From contig DATAYA010000242.1 in the NCBI GenBank assembly GCA_036272815.1, forward strand, positions 1 to 6,562: a DNA stretch of 6,562 nucleotides, read 5' to 3'. Each line of letters starts with the position of its first letter. Positions within the stretch are counted from its first letter, which is position 1. This document shows, piece after piece, positions 5,679-6,562 of the stretch. The notes under the pieces are model-generated. The model saw only the letters and a list, made by a program, of their open reading frames with translations. It searched no databases and was not told the origin of the DNA. Source of the stretch: DATAYA01 sp036272815. GTDB lineage: Bacteria > Pseudomonadota > Alphaproteobacteria > Acetobacterales > Acetobacteraceae. The position numbers and the translations under genes were made by a program.

Positions 5679-6344
5679 ATGGATGAAAGCGCGCGGCGCC
5701 GGGCGCTGGTGGAGGCCTGCCGGGCGATGAACCGGCTCGGGCTCAACCAGGGCACGTCGGGCAATATCAGCGTGCGCAGCGGCGAGACGATGCTGATTTC
5801 TCCTTCCGCGACGCCGTATGACGGCATGACGCCGGAGATGGTGGCGGCGATGCCGCTCGCTGGCGAATACGGCGCCTGGAACGGGCCGCTGCCTCCGTCG
5901 AGCGAGTGGCGCTTTCACCTCGACATCATGCGTGCGCGGCCGGACGTCGGTGCGATCGTCCACAGCCATCCGACGTTCGCGACGACGCTCGCGATCGCGC
6001 GCAAGGAAATCCCGGCGTGCCACTACATGATCGCGGCGTTCGGCGGCAGCACCGTTCGCTGCGCTCCCTACGCGACGTTCGGCACCGCGGAGCTGTCGCG
6101 GCACGCGCTGGCGGCGCTGGACGGACGTACGGCGTGTCTGCTCGCCAATCACGGCATGATCGTGTGCGGCGCCGACCTCGACCGGGCAATGTGGCTCGCG
6201 GTCGAGTTGGAGACGATCGCGCGGCAGTATTACCAGACGCTGCTGATCGGCGGCCCGGTGTTGCTCAGTGACGCGGAGATCGCGGAGGCAGCGGCGAAGT
6301 TCGCGACCTACGGCCTGCGGAAGCAGCCCGCCGCGGCGCGATGA
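5679..6344 (+). CDS. fucA: Class II aldolase, L-fuculose-1-phosphate aldolase-like
   Basis: Predicted Zn-dependent class II aldolase/adducin-family enzyme of 221 residues, very close in length and motifs to E. coli FucA, which splits L-fuculose 1-phosphate into dihydroxyacetone phosphate and L-lactaldehyde. Visible motifs: LGLNQGTSGNISVR (20-33, phosphate binding), ISPSATPYDGM (40-50), LPPSSEWRFH (71-80) with catalytic Glu76, VHSHP (94-98) with zinc ligands His95 and His97, HYMIAA (115-120) with Tyr116, CAPYATFGT (128-136), LLANHGM (154-160) with the third zinc ligand His158, and a YGLR tail (211-214). ATG 5679 was chosen over an in-frame TTG at 5664. The Shine-Dalgarno sequence is poor (GGA at 5666-5668) and lies in a hairpin. 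No other fucose genes are present, so a related substrate such as 5-methylthioribulose or 5-deoxyribulose phosphate is possible. Confidence 0.9.
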   Translation: MDESARRRALVEACRAMNRLGLNQGTSGNISVRSGETMLISPSATPYDGMTPEMVAAMPLAGEYGAWNGPLPPSSEWRFHLDIMRARPDVGAIVHSHPTFATTLAIARKEIPACHYMIAAFGGSTVRCAPYATFGTAELSRHALAALDGRTACLLANHGMIVCGADLDRAMWLAVELETIARQYYQTLLIGGPVLLSDAEIAEAAAKFATYGLRKQPAAAR

Positions 6345-6373
6345 GCGGAGATGGGGAACGGCGCCGGCAAGGC

Positions 6374-6395
6374 TGGTTGCGGGGACCCGCAACCA
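6374..6395. terminator. Hairpin between convergent genes, probable bidirectional terminator
   Basis: TGGTTGCGGG (6374-6383) and CCCGCAACCA (6386-6395) are perfect reverse complements; a realistic form is a 9-bp stem with a GGAC loop. It lies 29 bases after the aldolase stop and begins one base after the stop codon of the opposing regulator gene, the expected place for a shared terminator. Only a weak CTTAT follows on the + strand and no T-run on the minus strand, so the termination mechanism is uncertain. Confidence 0.6.
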
Positions 6396-6396
6396 C

Positions 6397-6562
6397 TTAT
6401 GCCGAACAAAGTTCCAGCCTGGGAGTGCGGCGGCCTAAGCCCACGCGTTTCTTGAAGACGCGCTGAAAGACGGCCTCGCACTGATACCCGACCGCCCCCG
6501 CCACGGCCGCTGCGGACACCCCAGGCTTGCGCAATTCGTTGGTCGCCAGGGTCATTCGGATA
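6397..6562 (-). CDS. AraC-family transcriptional regulator, C-terminal fragment (runs off window)
   Basis: The reverse strand reads through to the window edge without a stop and ends at TAA (6397-6399), leaving 54 C-terminal residues. They contain the second helix-turn-helix of an AraC/XylS-type activator: IRMTLATNELRKPGVS, then AAAVAGAVGYQCEAVFQRVF and KKRVG, matching the pattern R-M...A..L......(I/V)A..(V)GY.S...F.R.FK...G. The family usually continues with a conserved SPxx(Y/W)R after the final Gly. Here it reads LGRRTPRLELCSA, and the usual Ser of GYxS is Cys. The ending may be diverged or frame-shifted, so this may be a decaying gene. A TTA codon is present, uncommon in such GC-rich DNA. 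The N-terminal effector domain lies outside the window, so the regulated target is unknown. It is convergent to the aldolase gene. Confidence 0.72.
   Translation of the reverse strand, partial: IRMTLATNELRKPGVSAAAVAGAVGYQCEAVFQRVFKKRVGLGRRTPRLELCSA

Noticed and set aside
3422..5686. A 754-codon open frame on the + strand overlapping uvrB, longer than uvrB itself
   Set aside because: It is out of frame with uvrB, its translation is Arg/Ala/Gly/Asp-rich with no recognisable domain, and long open alternative frames are expected in GC-rich coding DNA. Every UvrB motif is in the other frame.
1..6562. Mobile element, CRISPR array, tRNA or phage/defence island
   Set aside because: No transposase, integrase, regularly spaced repeats, cloverleaf or attachment-site duplication was seen; base composition is uniform apart from the slightly different codon use in the fragment at 6397-6562.

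Overview
The window is chromosomal DNA of a high-GC alphaproteobacterium. The strong G/C bias at third codon positions and a CTCTGCCC-type double hairpin suggest the Acetobacteraceae/Rhodospirillales. That placement is an inference from style, not a database match. Most of the window is housekeeping or metabolic genes. I did not find a convincing new defence, mobile or biosynthetic system; there is no integrase, transposase, CRISPR array, tRNA or rRNA.

Layout: (1) 1-986: a promoter-like TATAAT box and an aldo/keto reductase closely resembling E. coli YdbC/PdxI (pyridoxal reductase), on the + strand. (2) 987-1166: a gap holding three successive inverted repeats. (3) 1167-1439: a small unrecognised His/Gly/Ala/Ser-rich ORF (+) that ends directly against the stop codon of the opposing gene. 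(4) 3330 down to 1440 on the minus strand: a tightly packed operon of aat (leucyl/phenylalanyl-tRNA-protein transferase) followed by two paralogous, probably exported proteins with a conserved Cys pair. aat and the first paralogue overlap in TGATG. The second paralogue has a start region built from a 15-bp tandem duplication. (5) 3331-3428: a 98-bp divergent intergenic region. (6) 3429-5615: uvrB (+), the UvrABC excision-repair helicase subunit. (7) 5626-5667: a REP-like double hairpin. (8) 5679-6344: a class II aldolase closely resembling L-fuculose-1-phosphate aldolase (+). (9) 6374-6395: a strong hairpin between convergent genes. (10) 6397-6562: the C-terminal end of an AraC-type regulator (minus strand), running off the window and lacking the usual C-terminal motif.

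The genes do not form one pathway. aat (N-end rule tagging) and uvrB (DNA repair) share a divergent upstream region. The pdxI-like and fucA-like genes look like separate metabolic units. The most interesting leads are the paralogous exported pair coupled to aat, the repeat-built start region of its second member, the small ORF with zero spacing to its convergent neighbour, and the hairpin pair sitting on the ribosome-binding region of the aldolase.
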